A stretch of DNA of 64,000 bases from Pseudoxanthomonas sp. (GCF_002863005.1 NZ_PKDG01000014.1:62001-126000); one strand, 5' to 3'; positions 55,197 through 64,000 are shown, counted from the first letter of the stretch. Numbers and translations: made by a program. The notes: generated by a model not told the origin, from the letters alone.

Positions 55197-56600
55197 ATGA
55201 TCGCGCGAGAAGCCTTGAGCGCCGCCAACCGCTTTGGACTGGGTGCACGCCCCGGGACGTTGAGTCGCATGGGCGATCCGCGCGCGTGGCTGCACGCGCA
55301 GCTCGCGTCGCCCGTGCGGCCGGTCGACAGCGGCTTGCCGTCGAGCACGGAGTATCTGCAACAGGAATACGACTACCTGCGGCTGCGTCGCGAGGCGCGC
55401 AGGACCTCCTCGCAGGAGAACGCGGCGATGGGCTTCCGTGAGCGCTTCGCCCAGGGCCAGCTGCGCGAACTGGGATGGCGCTATCGCCATGCGGTCGCGA
55501 CGGAACAGGATTTCGTGGAGCGGCTGGTGCGTTTCTGGTCGAACCACTTCGCCGTCTCCGCGGACAAGCGCACGGCGGCGCTCCATGCCGCGCCGATGGA
55601 GCGCGAAGCCATCCGTCCGCACGCGGTGGGCGATTTCGCCGACCTGCTGCTGGCGGTCGAGCGGCACCCCGCCATGCTGCGCTACCTCGACAACGTGCGC
55701 TCGGTGGGCGAGGGGTCGCGGCAGGCGCAACGGCAACGTCGGCGCACGGAGGGTACAGGCGACGCGTCGCCGCGGCGGGCCGGCCTGAACGAGAACCTGG
55801 CGCGCGAGATCTTGGAATTGCACACGGTGGGCGTCGATGGCGGTTACTCGCAGGACGACGTGCGGGAACTCGCGCGCGCCATCACCGGCTGGAGCATCGC
55901 CACGCCGCGCGATGCCGGCGCGACGACGTCGGATGCCTTCCGCTTCCGCGCCAACGCGCACGAGGCCGGTGCGCGCGTGGTGCTGGGGCGCCGCTATCCG
56001 GCGGACGGCGAGGCCCAGGGGCGCGCCATCCTGCGCGACCTGGCGTCGCATCCGTCGACCGCGCGCCACGTGTGCGGCAAGCTGGCACGTCATTTCGTCA
56101 GCGACACGCCGCCGCCTGCGCTCGTCGAACGAATGGTCGTGGCGTGGCAGCGGCACGGCGGCGCGTTGCGTCCCGTGTACGCGGCCTTGATCGACAGCGC
56201 GGACGCCTGGTCGCCCGACGCGCGCAAGCTGAAGACGCCCGATGATTTCCTGGTATCGGCCTTGCGCAGCACAAACACGCAGCCGGGTGATAGGCCGCGT
56301 GCCCTGATGGGGCTGCTGGGCCGTCTAGGGCAGCCTGCGTTCACGCCGCGCTCGCCCGCCGGCTTTGCCGACGATGCGGCCGCATGGTCCGGTGCGGACG
56401 CGGTCTGGAAGCGTATCCAGGCGGCGCAGTCGCTCGCCGAATCCGCCACGCCGGTCGATCCCGATCCCTTGCGCATCGCAACGAGCGTGTTCGGCGACCG
56501 GCTCGATGCGGACACGGCACTGGCCGTGCGCCGCGCCGAGTCGCCGCGTGAAGGATTGGCGTTGTTGTTCGCCAGTCCCAGCTTCCAGTGGAGGACCTGA
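55197..56600 (+). CDS. DUF1800 family protein
   Basis: A 467-residue protein of the DUF1800 family, which is regularly encoded next to DUF1501 and is likely exported with it. Family motifs: ALSAANRFGLGARPG (5-19), LVRFWSNHFAVS, NENLAREILELHTVGVDGGYSQDDVRELARAITGW (near 200-235) and a C-terminal SPSFQWR. No signal peptide is evident. GGGAGG stands before the ATG. DUF1501 begins 2 bases after the stop. Confidence 0.92.
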   Translation: MIAREALSAANRFGLGARPGTLSRMGDPRAWLHAQLASPVRPVDSGLPSSTEYLQQEYDYLRLRREARRTSSQENAAMGFRERFAQGQLRELGWRYRHAVATEQDFVERLVRFWSNHFAVSADKRTAALHAAPMEREAIRPHAVGDFADLLLAVERHPAMLRYLDNVRSVGEGSRQAQRQRRRTEGTGDASPRRAGLNENLAREILELHTVGVDGGYSQDDVRELARAITGWSIATPRDAGATTSDAFRFRANAHEAGARVVLGRRYPADGEAQGRAILRDLASHPSTARHVCGKLARHFVSDTPPPALVERMVVAWQRHGGALRPVYAALIDSADAWSPDARKLKTPDDFLVSALRSTNTQPGDRPRALMGLLGRLGQPAFTPRSPAGFADDAAAWSGADAVWKRIQAAQSLAESATPVDPDPLRIATSVFGDRLDADTALAVRRAESPREGLALLFASPSFQWRT

Positions 56601-56602
56601 CC

Positions 56603-57733
56603 GTGACGCTGACCCGACGCCATTTCCTCGCCGCCGCCGGTGCGGTCACCACGCTGAGCCTGTGGCCGCGCGTCGCGCAGGCAGCGGACCGCGACACGCG
56701 CTTGCTGGTGGTGTTGCTGCGGGGCGGACTGGATGGCCTGCATGCGGTGATTCCCGCCGCGGATCCGCACCTCGCGTCATTGCGGGGTGCGTGGACGATG
56801 AAGGACGCACGACGGCTGGATGCCGACTTCGCGCTGCATCCGGCGATGGACTTCACCCATGCGCTGTACGCGCGCGGCGAGTGGCTGCCGGTCGTCGCGG
56901 TGGCACCGCCCTATCGCCAGCGGTCGCATTTCGAAGCGCAGGACAATCTCGAGAACGGCGGCGGTGCGGGTGGCGGCGCGTCCACCGGCTGGCTCAACCG
57001 CTGCGTGGCGGCGATGCCCGCCTGCCGGGGGCTGTCGGTCAGTACGGTCATGCCGCTGATCCTGCGCGGCGACGCCGACGCCTCCACGTGGTCGCCGCCG
57101 CTGCAGGAGGAGGTCAATCCCATCCTGTTGCAGCGCCTGCAGGCGCTGTACGCCGCCGACCCGCGACTCGCGCAGCCGTTCGCACAGGCGGTGGAAGCGC
57201 AGGGCATGTCGTCGGGCGGCAACGTGGCGCGCCTGCCGCAGGCCATGGCGGCCGCGGCGCGATTCATGGCGACGCCGGACGGCCCGCGCATCGGTTTCGT
57301 CGAGAACACGGGCTGGGACACGCATGCGCAGCAGGTGCCGGTGCTTGCACGCAAGCTGGCCGAACTCGACCAGGGGCTGCGGGCCTTCCATGACGGCATG
57401 GCCGGCGCATGGTCGCGTACCGTCGTGATGGTGGTCACCGAGTTCGGCCGCACCGCGGCGGTCAACGGCACGGGTGGCACCGACCACGGCACCGGCACCG
57501 TCGCGATGCTGGGCGGCGGCGCCGTGGCGGGCGGACGCGTGGCGGGCGACTGGCCCGGCCTGGCGCCGTCGCAACTCAACGAGGGGCGCGACGTGCGGGC
57601 GACCACCGACCTGCGCAGCGTGTTCAAGGGCGTGGTCGGCGACCATCTGGGCGTGGCGCGCAGCGCACTCGATGCGCGCGTGTTCCCCGACAGCGCGGAG
57701 GTGCCGGCGATGGCGGGCCTGCTGCGCGGTTGA
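56603..57733 (+). CDS. DUF1501 family protein, Tat-exported
   Basis: A 376-residue protein starting at GTG (56603), with GGAGG 8 bases upstream inside the end of DUF1800. The Tat signal LTRRHFLAAAGAVTTLSL (residues 3-20) shows export in folded form. DUF1501 belongs to the alkaline-phosphatase/sulfatase superfamily; LLVVLLRGGLDGLHAVIP and VTEFGRTAAVNGTGGTDHGTG are its signatures. Substrate unknown. The pair with DUF1800 is widespread, and the genes are probably one operon. Confidence 0.92.
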   Translation: MTLTRRHFLAAAGAVTTLSLWPRVAQAADRDTRLLVVLLRGGLDGLHAVIPAADPHLASLRGAWTMKDARRLDADFALHPAMDFTHALYARGEWLPVVAVAPPYRQRSHFEAQDNLENGGGAGGGASTGWLNRCVAAMPACRGLSVSTVMPLILRGDADASTWSPPLQEEVNPILLQRLQALYAADPRLAQPFAQAVEAQGMSSGGNVARLPQAMAAAARFMATPDGPRIGFVENTGWDTHAQQVPVLARKLAELDQGLRAFHDGMAGAWSRTVVMVVTEFGRTAAVNGTGGTDHGTGTVAMLGGGAVAGGRVAGDWPGLAPSQLNEGRDVRATTDLRSVFKGVVGDHLGVARSALDARVFPDSAEVPAMAGLLRG

Positions 57734-57735
57734 GA

Positions 57736-60700
57736 TCAGGACGCGACTTGGCGGAGTTCGCCGCGCGCCAGTGCGGTGGCCTCGTCGACTTCCATCGGCC
57801 GGCCGAAGAAATAGCCCTGCATCTCATCGCAGCCCATCTGCTGCAAGGCCTGCATCTGTTCCGCGGTTTCCACGCCTTCGGCGATCGTGCGCAGGCCCAT
57901 CTCGTGCGCCAGCACGAGGAGCGTGCGCGCGATGGCGCGGTCGGTGCTCTCGGTGGCGATGCCATCGACGAAGCTGCGGTCGATCTTGATGATGTCCAGC
58001 GGCAGGCGCTGCAGGTAGGCCATGCTCGAGTAGCCGGTGCCGAAATCGTCCAGCGCCAACCGCACGCCGAGCGCGTGCAGCGCCTGCAACATCTGCTGTG
58101 CCGCACCCATGTCCTCGACCAGCACGCTTTCGGTGAGCTCCAGCGTCAACGCATCGGCGGGCAGGGCGTGCCGGCGCAGGCAGTCGGCGATCCACGGCGC
58201 CAGCGTGGGCTGCCCCAGCTGGCTGGGCGACAGGTTGACCGCGACGCTCAACGAGCGAAGGCCCATCGCGCGCCAGCGCGCCAGCTGCTGGCAGGCCTGT
58301 TCGAGCACGAAATGACCGATGTCCTCCATCAGTCCCGCGCTTTCGGCCAACGGAATGAAGACCGACGGCGGCACGTCCCCCCACGCCGGGTGGCGCCAGC
58401 GCGCCAGCGCCTCGAAGCCGGTCAGCTGCGAGGAATCGCCCGCCACCACGGGCTGGTAGGCGAGCCGCAACTGGCCGCGGGCCACGGCTTCGCGCAGGGC
58501 GGTGACGCGGCTCAGGCGGTCGTTGGCTTCCTGCTGGGTGCTTGCCGACGGCAGGCGCACTTGGTTGCGGCCCGCGCGCTTGGCCAGGTGGCGCGCATCG
58601 TCGGCGCTGCGCAACAGCGTCTGCAGGTCGGCGCCGTGCTCGGGCGCGTGCGCCAGGCCGATGCTGGCGGTGACGGTGAAGGAAGGGTGCGTGGAGTACA
58701 GCGCGATCGGCTGGCCCACCGCACGACGGATGTCTTCCGCCAGCCGCGTGAGCTGGTCGATGTCGATGTCGGGAAAGTGCGCGAGGAATCCTTCGCCGCC
58801 GTAGCGGTGCACGCTGCCCAGGCCGTCGCAGGCGGCCGAGATGCACTGCCCCATGCGCCGCAGCACCTCGTCGCCACCGTCGTGGCCGAACGAATCGTTG
58901 ACCATGCCGAACCCGTCCAGGTCGACGATCGCCAGGCCGTGGCCAGCGAGCGAAGGCGTGGCGATCTTCTCGGTGATCAGGTTGGCCTGCGCGGAGAAGC
59001 GGGGCAGCCCGGTCGCGCTGTCCATCGCGGCCGCGTCGTTGAGGCGGCGTTGCGCATCGAGGCGGCGTTCGGTTTCCAGCAGCAGCGAGCGCGCGGTTTC
59101 GGCGGCCTCCGACGAACGCCGTCGCGAGATGTCTAGCAGGAACAGCACGAACGCGATCAGCAATCCGCTGCTGAGGCCGCCCACGACCAGCGACCGCGGC
59201 AGCGTGAACGAGGTGAGCGCGGGCGGCGCCCACAACTCGAGTCGCACCTCGTGGCCGGGCAGGGCCACGTGCTCGATCGAGAGCGGCGCGCCCTGCGGCC
59301 GGCCCTGTTCCAGCGTGGGCATGCCGGCCGCGGTGGCCCGCACGGGTCGGTCGGACAGCACGGCCTTGGCGAGCGTCTTCACGAAATCGTCGAGCGAGAT
59401 GTAGGCCTGCGTGCGCCGGCCGGGCGTGTCGACCGTCATCCACCAACCGCCTTCCACCGGCAGCAGATGGCCTTCATCTGCCACGGGTGCGGGCGGCGAC
59501 GGGGCGACCGGCGCGTCGAAGCCAGGCCGCACCCAGCGGAATTCCTGCCCGTCGCCCACGCTGCGCACCACGCGGAATGCGACGTAGGCCTCCACCATGT
59601 CGTCGACGTACTGGTCGAAGAGCGGTTCGGCCTTGTCGGGTGACGCGGCAGCCAGCGACGCGGACAGCTGGCGCAGGGCACCGCGACGCAGTTCCATGCC
59701 GCGCAGGAAGGTCGGTGCGGCGATCGCGGTCTGCGTCTTCATCACGTTGCGCGTCATCGCATCGCGGTCGGCGGACGCCGCCACCCAGTACATGCCGCCC
59801 AGCATCAGCGCGGCCGCCATCGGCATCACGCCGAACAGGCGTTCCCGCAGCGAATTCTCCCCGGCCACCGCCAGCGCCAGCCCCAGTGCCACCAACTGGG
59901 CCGAGGCGGTGAACGAGATCTGGTAAAGCGACAGGCCCTCGCGATGGTGGGGCAGCTGGATCAGCAGGCCCAGTGTGGCCATGCCGGCCACCGACGCCAT
60001 CGCGATACCCAGGCCGCGGGTGATGCCCCAGCGCGCGCTTTCCCACCGCTGCAACGACTGCGGCAGCAGGGCGACTGCCACCCAGGCCGTCAGCACGCCG
60101 TAGTCGGTATAGCCGCCGATCAGCGGCATGTCCGCGCGCTGCAGCCATCCCAGCCGGTGGAGCAGCGCGTTCGCGGGCGTCGTCACGCCGCCCAGCGTCT
60201 GCAGCAACGTCAGCAACAGCGGTACCGTGACCACGCCGAGCACGACCCAGGCCGCAGGATCTCGGTCGCGTTGGCGCAGCAGCAACGCCAGCGCCACCAG
60301 CGCGACGCACAGGGTCGAGAGCGGACGCATGGGCGGGAAGTCCACGCCCATCTTGCCGACCAGGCTGCCGGGCACATGCCAGCCGACCATCGCGAGCAGC
60401 GCGAACGCGAGCACGAACGCCACCAGCTCCGTACTGGTGTCGAGACGGCGACCGGCGTGCAGCGACGGTGTGTACACCAGCAGGAACATCGCCAGCGACG
60501 ACAGCGAGAGCGACCAGCTGATCTCGGCCGTCGCACCACCCGGCTGGAACGCACCCAGCAGCGGCTGCACCGCCAGCAGCAGCAGTGCGGCGGCGAGAAC
60601 CCGCATCACGAATTCCGGCCAGAAGCCGCGCCATGCGCGGGTCCACGCGATGGCGGTTGCCGCGGCCAGCACCAGGCAGGTGCCGAGCGAATGGAACTGC

Positions 60701-60990
60701 CACAGGTGGAGGACGAGCAGCAGCGTCAACAGACTCGCGACCGCCAGCCGCACGGGCCGCTGCGCATTGCGCCAGGTCGCGATGGCCACCAGCACGCCCA
60801 CGACCGGCACGCTGTCGTCGAGCAGATGACCGTTGCCGGCGTCGACGAGCGTGAAGCCGGCGGCCAGCACCCAGGCGAGCGCAGCCGCAAAGCGCTGCGC
60901 CCACTGCACGGGCCGCCGAAGGTCCTGGTGTATCGCCAATGCTGTCCCCTGCGGAGCCGACACCCCGTCGCGATGTGATACCCAAATCAC
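57736..60990 (-). CDS. Large membrane GGDEF-EAL protein, degenerate GGDEF
   Basis: Inner-membrane c-di-GMP protein of 1084 residues. About twelve hydrophobic segments cover the first 420 residues, then a periplasmic, CHASE-like part (about 430-610), a membrane helix (SLVVGGLSSGLLIAFVLFLL) and a coiled-coil. The GGDEF domain has GGEGF near residue 730 in place of GG(D/E)EF, so cyclase activity is unlikely. The EAL domain (about 850-1080) looks active: FEALARW, NLSPSQL, LELTESVL, DDFGTGYSS, IKIDRSF, AEGVET. Phosphodiesterase is the probable activity. Convergent with DUF1501 (2 bases). Confidence 0.88.
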   Translation of the reverse strand: MIWVSHRDGVSAPQGTALAIHQDLRRPVQWAQRFAAALAWVLAAGFTLVDAGNGHLLDDSVPVVGVLVAIATWRNAQRPVRLAVASLLTLLLVLHLWQFHSLGTCLVLAAATAIAWTRAWRGFWPEFVMRVLAAALLLLAVQPLLGAFQPGGATAEISWSLSLSSLAMFLLVYTPSLHAGRRLDTSTELVAFVLAFALLAMVGWHVPGSLVGKMGVDFPPMRPLSTLCVALVALALLLRQRDRDPAAWVVLGVVTVPLLLTLLQTLGGVTTPANALLHRLGWLQRADMPLIGGYTDYGVLTAWVAVALLPQSLQRWESARWGITRGLGIAMASVAGMATLGLLIQLPHHREGLSLYQISFTASAQLVALGLALAVAGENSLRERLFGVMPMAAALMLGGMYWVAASADRDAMTRNVMKTQTAIAAPTFLRGMELRRGALRQLSASLAAASPDKAEPLFDQYVDDMVEAYVAFRVVRSVGDGQEFRWVRPGFDAPVAPSPPAPVADEGHLLPVEGGWWMTVDTPGRRTQAYISLDDFVKTLAKAVLSDRPVRATAAGMPTLEQGRPQGAPLSIEHVALPGHEVRLELWAPPALTSFTLPRSLVVGGLSSGLLIAFVLFLLDISRRRSSEAAETARSLLLETERRLDAQRRLNDAAAMDSATGLPRFSAQANLITEKIATPSLAGHGLAIVDLDGFGMVNDSFGHDGGDEVLRRMGQCISAACDGLGSVHRYGGEGFLAHFPDIDIDQLTRLAEDIRRAVGQPIALYSTHPSFTVTASIGLAHAPEHGADLQTLLRSADDARHLAKRAGRNQVRLPSASTQQEANDRLSRVTALREAVARGQLRLAYQPVVAGDSSQLTGFEALARWRHPAWGDVPPSVFIPLAESAGLMEDIGHFVLEQACQQLARWRAMGLRSLSVAVNLSPSQLGQPTLAPWIADCLRRHALPADALTLELTESVLVEDMGAAQQMLQALHALGVRLALDDFGTGYSSMAYLQRLPLDIIKIDRSFVDGIATESTDRAIARTLLVLAHEMGLRTIAEGVETAEQMQALQQMGCDEMQGYFFGRPMEVDEATALARGELRQVAS

Positions 60991-61210
60991 CGGCGCGCCG
61001 CAAGCACGGCCACGTCGTTCAGAGACTTGCAGCCGGATCGGGTCGCGCTGCCCGGAGAAATGCGTGTACTACGCCGCGGGGCACCGCGGCGGAGGGCGGA
61101 CGCGCGCTGCCTGCCCCATGCACCGCGCGCGACCCGGGTCGACCGGCCCCGCGGAGGCGACGGCATGCACATGCGCTAGAGTCCGCGCATGTTCCCCACG
61201 GAGTGTCCGC

Positions 61211-61600
61211 ATGCCGATCGAACTGAAGATGCTGGCCTGGTCCGTCGCGCTAGGCGTGTTCCATGTGCTGCTGGGTGCCGGACTCACCACACGCCAGCGC
61301 GGGCTGGCCTGGAATGTCGGCGCGCGCGACGCCGCCCTGCCACCGCTGCAGGGTGTCGCGGCCCGGGTGGACCGCGCGCTGCGCAACTTCCTGGAAACCT
61401 TTCCGTTCTTCGCGGCTGCCGCGCTTGCGGTGGTCTGGCTGAATCGCGGCGACGCCACCACCGCGCTGGGCGCGCAGTGCTACTTCTGGGCGCGGCTCGC
61501 TTACGTGCCGGTGTATGCGGCGGGCGTGCCCTATCTGCGCACGCTGATCTGGGCGATCTCGCTGTGGGGGCTGTTGCAGTTGCTGTGGGCGCTGCTCTGA
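61211..61600 (+). CDS. MAPEG family membrane protein
   Basis: A 129-residue membrane protein of the MAPEG family (eicosanoid and glutathione metabolism-type), with four hydrophobic helices. Signature segments: RVDRALRNFLETFPFFAAAALAV (about 55-77) and ARLAYVPVYAAGVPYLRTLIW (about 97-117). Bacterial members are of uncertain function; glutathione transferase or peroxidase activity is inferred from family only. The gene is free-standing, 220 bases from the divergent GGDEF-EAL gene. Confidence 0.9.
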   Translation: MPIELKMLAWSVALGVFHVLLGAGLTTRQRGLAWNVGARDAALPPLQGVAARVDRALRNFLETFPFFAAAALAVVWLNRGDATTALGAQCYFWARLAYVPVYAAGVPYLRTLIWAISLWGLLQLLWALL

Positions 61601-61701
61601 CGCCGCGCCCCCGGGATTCATGGGGCGGTCGGCAGGTACGGCGGGTTTCACCCTAGACTAGCCCGACCCACCCAGCCGGGCCCCACGCCCGGCGTCACGC
61701 C

Positions 61702-62841
61702 GTGATCGACCGGATGCTGTCCCGCACTTCCCGCCTCTTCGTTGTCCTGCTGCTGACTGCAAGCCTGCTCGTCGCCTGCGACCGTGCCGCCTCGGACCTC
61801 GCGCCCGATGCCATGGCCGAAGCGCCGCCTCCGGCACCCGATACGCCGGCGCAGCAGGCCGAGCGCGGCGACGGGGCCGTTTCGTCCGGTCCGGTTGTCG
61901 CTTCGCCGTCCGGGCAGCCGGAAGGGCTGCCGACCGACTGGCCGGTCGCCAAGGTAAGCTCGGGCAAGGCCTGGGTGAGCTGCCAGGCTGACTACACCAC
62001 CGAGCAGGGCGATGGCGTTCCGCTGGAGTCGCTGGCCTTCTTCAGCGTGGTCGATGCGCTGTCGCCCTGCCAGAAGGGCGGCGTGTTGCGGCTGCGCTAC
62101 CAGGGCAAGATCGCGGCCGATTTCACCGATCTTGTCGCGCGCGTGGCCGACATCGCCGGGCGCATGGGCATCTACAAGCGCATCCTCGATCTCGACTCGG
62201 CCGGCGGACAGGTCGAGGACGCCATCAAGGCCGGCGACGTGATCGGCGCCGGGGGCTGGACCATCTGGGTGCGCGAGGATTCGGTCTGCCATAGCGCGTG
62301 CGTCTTCGTGCTGGGCGCCGGTGACAACCGGATGATCTCCGGCAAGGTGGGCGTCCACCGCATCATCCGCATGAGCTCCACCGCCACCACGCGCGCCGAA
62401 CTCAACGACGAGCTGCGTGGCGTGTACGGGCGGGTCAAGGACTATCTCGAGCGCAACGGCGCGGCGGTCGCCATCGCCGACCTGATGATGACGGTGCCCA
62501 ACCGCCGCCTGCGCCTGCTGAGCAAGGACGAACTGCAGGAATACGGTCTGGACGGCACCAATGCCGCGCAGGACGACCTGGACCGCCTGCAGCTGATGCG
62601 CCGCTGCGGCGACGACTTCGTGATGCGTCGCGATGCCTTCATGCGCAGCTTCGACAGCGAGTGCAAGGCGGCCGGCAAGGACCTGGACCAGATGCAGGCG
62701 TGCGGACTCGCGCTGCGCGAGCAGTTCCAGTTCCCTGATGCCAAGTGCCCGGCGGACAGCCCGCTGTCGGAGTTCGATCGCGTCGCCGACCTTGACGTCG
62801 AAGCGATCGAAGCGGCCGATACGCCCGGTACCGCGCCCTAG
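61702..62841 (+). CDS. ClpP/crotonase-fold periplasmic lipoprotein (COG3904-like)
   Basis: Lipoprotein of 379 residues: signal peptide ending in LLVACD (Cys 26), a Pro/Ala-rich spacer, then a ClpP-like domain (about 120-290). LDSAGGQVEDAIKAGDVI, the SVCHSACVFVLGAGDNR motif with candidate nucleophile Ser 198 and GKVGVHRI with His 219 resemble the catalytic layout of ClpP-fold serine peptidases. Periplasmic proteolysis is plausible but unproven. Several cysteines in the C-terminal 80 residues may pair. The stop overlaps the convergent S4 gene by 4 bases. Confidence 0.8.
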   Translation: MIDRMLSRTSRLFVVLLLTASLLVACDRAASDLAPDAMAEAPPPAPDTPAQQAERGDGAVSSGPVVASPSGQPEGLPTDWPVAKVSSGKAWVSCQADYTTEQGDGVPLESLAFFSVVDALSPCQKGGVLRLRYQGKIAADFTDLVARVADIAGRMGIYKRILDLDSAGGQVEDAIKAGDVIGAGGWTIWVREDSVCHSACVFVLGAGDNRMISGKVGVHRIIRMSSTATTRAELNDELRGVYGRVKDYLERNGAAVAIADLMMTVPNRRLRLLSKDELQEYGLDGTNAAQDDLDRLQLMRRCGDDFVMRRDAFMRSFDSECKAAGKDLDQMQACGLALREQFQFPDAKCPADSPLSEFDRVADLDVEAIEAADTPGTAP

Positions 62842-63059
62842 CCGGACGCGACCACCCGGATTTCGACATCGCCGATCCGCACGGACTGGCCGGCGCGGAT
62901 CTTGGCGGTCTTGCGCAGTTCCACCGCGCCATCCACGGTCACCGCGCCGCTGGCGACGATCGCCTTGCCCTGGCCGCCGCTGTCGGCGATGCCGGCCAGT
63001 TTCAGCAGCTGGTTGAGTTCCACGTGCTCGCGGTCCAGGTCGAAGTCGATGCGTTGCAT
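62838..63059 (-). CDS. Small S4-domain RNA-binding protein
   Basis: A 73-residue protein that is essentially one S4 domain: VELNQLLKLAGIADSGGQGKAIVASGAVTVDG with the typical turn, and ELRKTAKIRAGQSVRIGD. It resembles E. coli YbcJ, whose RNA target is unknown. The ATG at 63059 is chosen by the conserved start; the frame upstream is a shadow. Convergent with the ClpP-fold gene and 27 bases after a membrane protein gene. Confidence 0.9.
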   Translation of the reverse strand: MQRIDFDLDREHVELNQLLKLAGIADSGGQGKAIVASGAVTVDGAVELRKTAKIRAGQSVRIGDVEIRVVASG

Positions 63060-63085
63060 GCGGGCAGTGTAAGCCAGGCAGCGGG

Positions 63086-63730
63086 TCATTCTTTCTCGAA
63101 CCGGGCGATCTGCTCGAGCAGCGTGCGGCCCCGGCGGACGCCCACGCTTTCCTCCCATGTGGGGTCCGTCGATGGGCGGCGGTGGCGCTGCCAGTAAATG
63201 GCCGCGACCGTACCGAGGAAGCCGGCCATGCTGATCGAGAAACTCCATGCGATCCATGCCGGCGTGCCGGCGCCCGGATCGACCCTTCCCAGCCCGGCCA
63301 GCCCGACCACGACCAGCAGCCACATGATCCACCACGGCGCGCCGCAGACCATCGCGTTGAGCCGGTAGAAGCGCTGCAGCAGGGCGAATCGCTTCTGGAT
63401 CTTCAGCACCGGCGCGGTGTAGTCCATCGTGCCGATCAGGCTCATGGTGATGAACGCCATGACCATGGTGACCACACCGAACGCGTGCAGCGCGATGCCG
63501 GTCGCGAGCAGGCCCAGTACCTCCATGTTGCGGCTCCAGCAGGCCACCCCCAGCACCAGCAGGCCGACGCCGAGCAGCGCCTGCAGGCCCTGTGCCCAGA
63601 ACAGCGGGCGCACCGTGGACCGCACGCTGTCCAGCTTGCGGTCGCGCAGCAGGTGCCACTGGATGGCCTCCTGGCGTTCCAGTCGTTGACCCAGCGTCTG
63701 CCAGGCGGCTTTCAGTTCATCCGGTTCCAT
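63086..63730 (-). CDS. Membrane protein in sigma-factor operon, candidate anti-sigma
   Basis: A 214-residue inner-membrane protein. An N-terminal cytoplasmic stretch of about 45 residues (MEPDELKAAWQTLGQRLERQEAI) is followed by four hydrophobic segments (about 46-165) and a basic tail. It is encoded 25 bases after a sigma-70-type gene on the same strand, as anti-sigma factors are, but no zinc-anti-sigma motif is present, so this role is inferred from position alone. Confidence 0.72.
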   Translation of the reverse strand: MEPDELKAAWQTLGQRLERQEAIQWHLLRDRKLDSVRSTVRPLFWAQGLQALLGVGLLVLGVACWSRNMEVLGLLATGIALHAFGVVTMVMAFITMSLIGTMDYTAPVLKIQKRFALLQRFYRLNAMVCGAPWWIMWLLVVVGLAGLGRVDPGAGTPAWIAWSFSISMAGFLGTVAAIYWQRHRRPSTDPTWEESVGVRRGRTLLEQIARFEKE

Positions 63731-63755
63731 GCGTCGGCTCCCTTCGCGGTGATGG

Positions 63756-64000
63756 TCAGAGTTCGTCGCGCAGCCGCTGCTTCAGCCGGCTGATCTTGGT
63801 GGCGACATTGGTTTCGCTCAGGCCCAGCACGTCGGCCATCTCGCGGTAGCTGTGGTCTTCCAGGTAGAGCAGCAGCAATGCCCGGTCGAGCGGCGGCTGC
63901 GCCTGGATGAAGCGGTACAGCAGGTCGACCTGCTGGCGTCCCTCGTGGTCGTGCGCATGCGGATCGGCCACGTCGTGGTGGTCTTCGTTCCATGCCTCGG
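63756..64000 (-). CDS. RNA polymerase sigma factor, C-terminal part (runs off the window)
   Basis: The last 80 residues of a sigma-70 family protein whose start lies to the right of the window. Region 4 is clear: QAQPPLDRALLLLYLEDHSYREMADVLGLSETNVATKISRLKQRL, a helix-turn-helix that reads a -35 element. The upstream part (EAWNEDHHDVADPHAHDHEG) is acidic and His-rich. An ECF type is likely from the short spacing. The four-helix membrane protein gene follows. Confidence 0.85.
   Translation of the reverse strand, partial: EAWNEDHHDVADPHAHDHEGRQQVDLLYRFIQAQPPLDRALLLLYLEDHSYREMADVLGLSETNVATKISRLKQRLRDEL

Overview
This is a high-GC, gene-dense, chromosomal-type window from a Gammaproteobacterium, most likely of the family Xanthomonadaceae (Pseudoxanthomonas, Xanthomonas or Lysobacter-like). 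Family-level clues are the TorF-type porin, the S46 dipeptidyl-peptidase, the lipoprotein nucleotide pyrophosphatase, the Zur/ZnuD-like pair, the HutF route of histidine breakdown and the 'GTGGGAGCGACGTAAGTCGC' palindromic repeats between genes. I saw no phage, insertion sequence, tRNA, rRNA or CRISPR array. Codon use is uniform except in one zinc-ribbon gene near 34.6 kb.

Layout. 0-2 kb: end of a sulfate ABC transporter (cysW, cysA). 2-7 kb: porin, threonine dehydrogenase, S46 peptidase. 6.5-13.3 kb: a long co-directional run of phosphatase, TonB-domain protein, folC, SPOR protein, cvpA, purF and a ferritin-like protein, the folC-SPOR-cvpA-purF order being the enterobacterial one. 13.4-16.2 kb: lpxH, gltX, zur. 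16.2-21 kb: a MarR-MFS operon with a clear operator, a histidine-rich zinc receptor and a divergent MerC-type membrane protein sharing a near-consensus Zur box, then ribosomal protein bTHX. 21-24 kb: hutI and hutF (hutU lies at 33 kb). 24-27.6 kb: beta-lactamase-like hydrolase, LytS-type kinase and LytTR regulator in one operon. 27.6-29.7 kb: alkylation repair (ogt, Ada-AlkA fusion). 29.7-37.4 kb: pyrophosphatase, small secreted proteins, ThuA-like protein, hutU, zinc-ribbon protein, EAL-PAS protein.

37.6-46.6 kb is the most striking block: seven minus-strand genes, most coupled by ATGA overlaps (fatty acid desaturase, FAD amine-oxidase-like protein, DUF1365, Cfa-like methyltransferase, DUF1295 membrane protein, second Cfa-like methyltransferase, lipocalin), beside an ECF sigma factor and its ChrR-type zinc anti-sigma factor. 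The same motif, GCATCC-N17-GTA, stands upstream of both transcription units, which suggests one oxidative-stress regulon that remodels membrane lipids, possibly to methylated or furan fatty acids. Both Cfa-like proteins lack the usual bicarbonate-site cysteine.

46.6-64 kb: a bacterial PH-domain protein; a radical-SAM/helix-hairpin-helix protein paired with a DUF4130 protein that lacks the uracil-DNA-glycosylase domain often fused to it; an M20 peptidase missing two metal ligands; a tandem-duplicated DUF1428 protein; a DUF1615 lipoprotein; a broken GNAT acetyltransferase; a DUF1800/DUF1501 pair; a large GGDEF-EAL membrane protein; a MAPEG protein; a ClpP-fold lipoprotein; an S4 RNA-binding protein; and the 3' part of a sigma factor running off the right edge.
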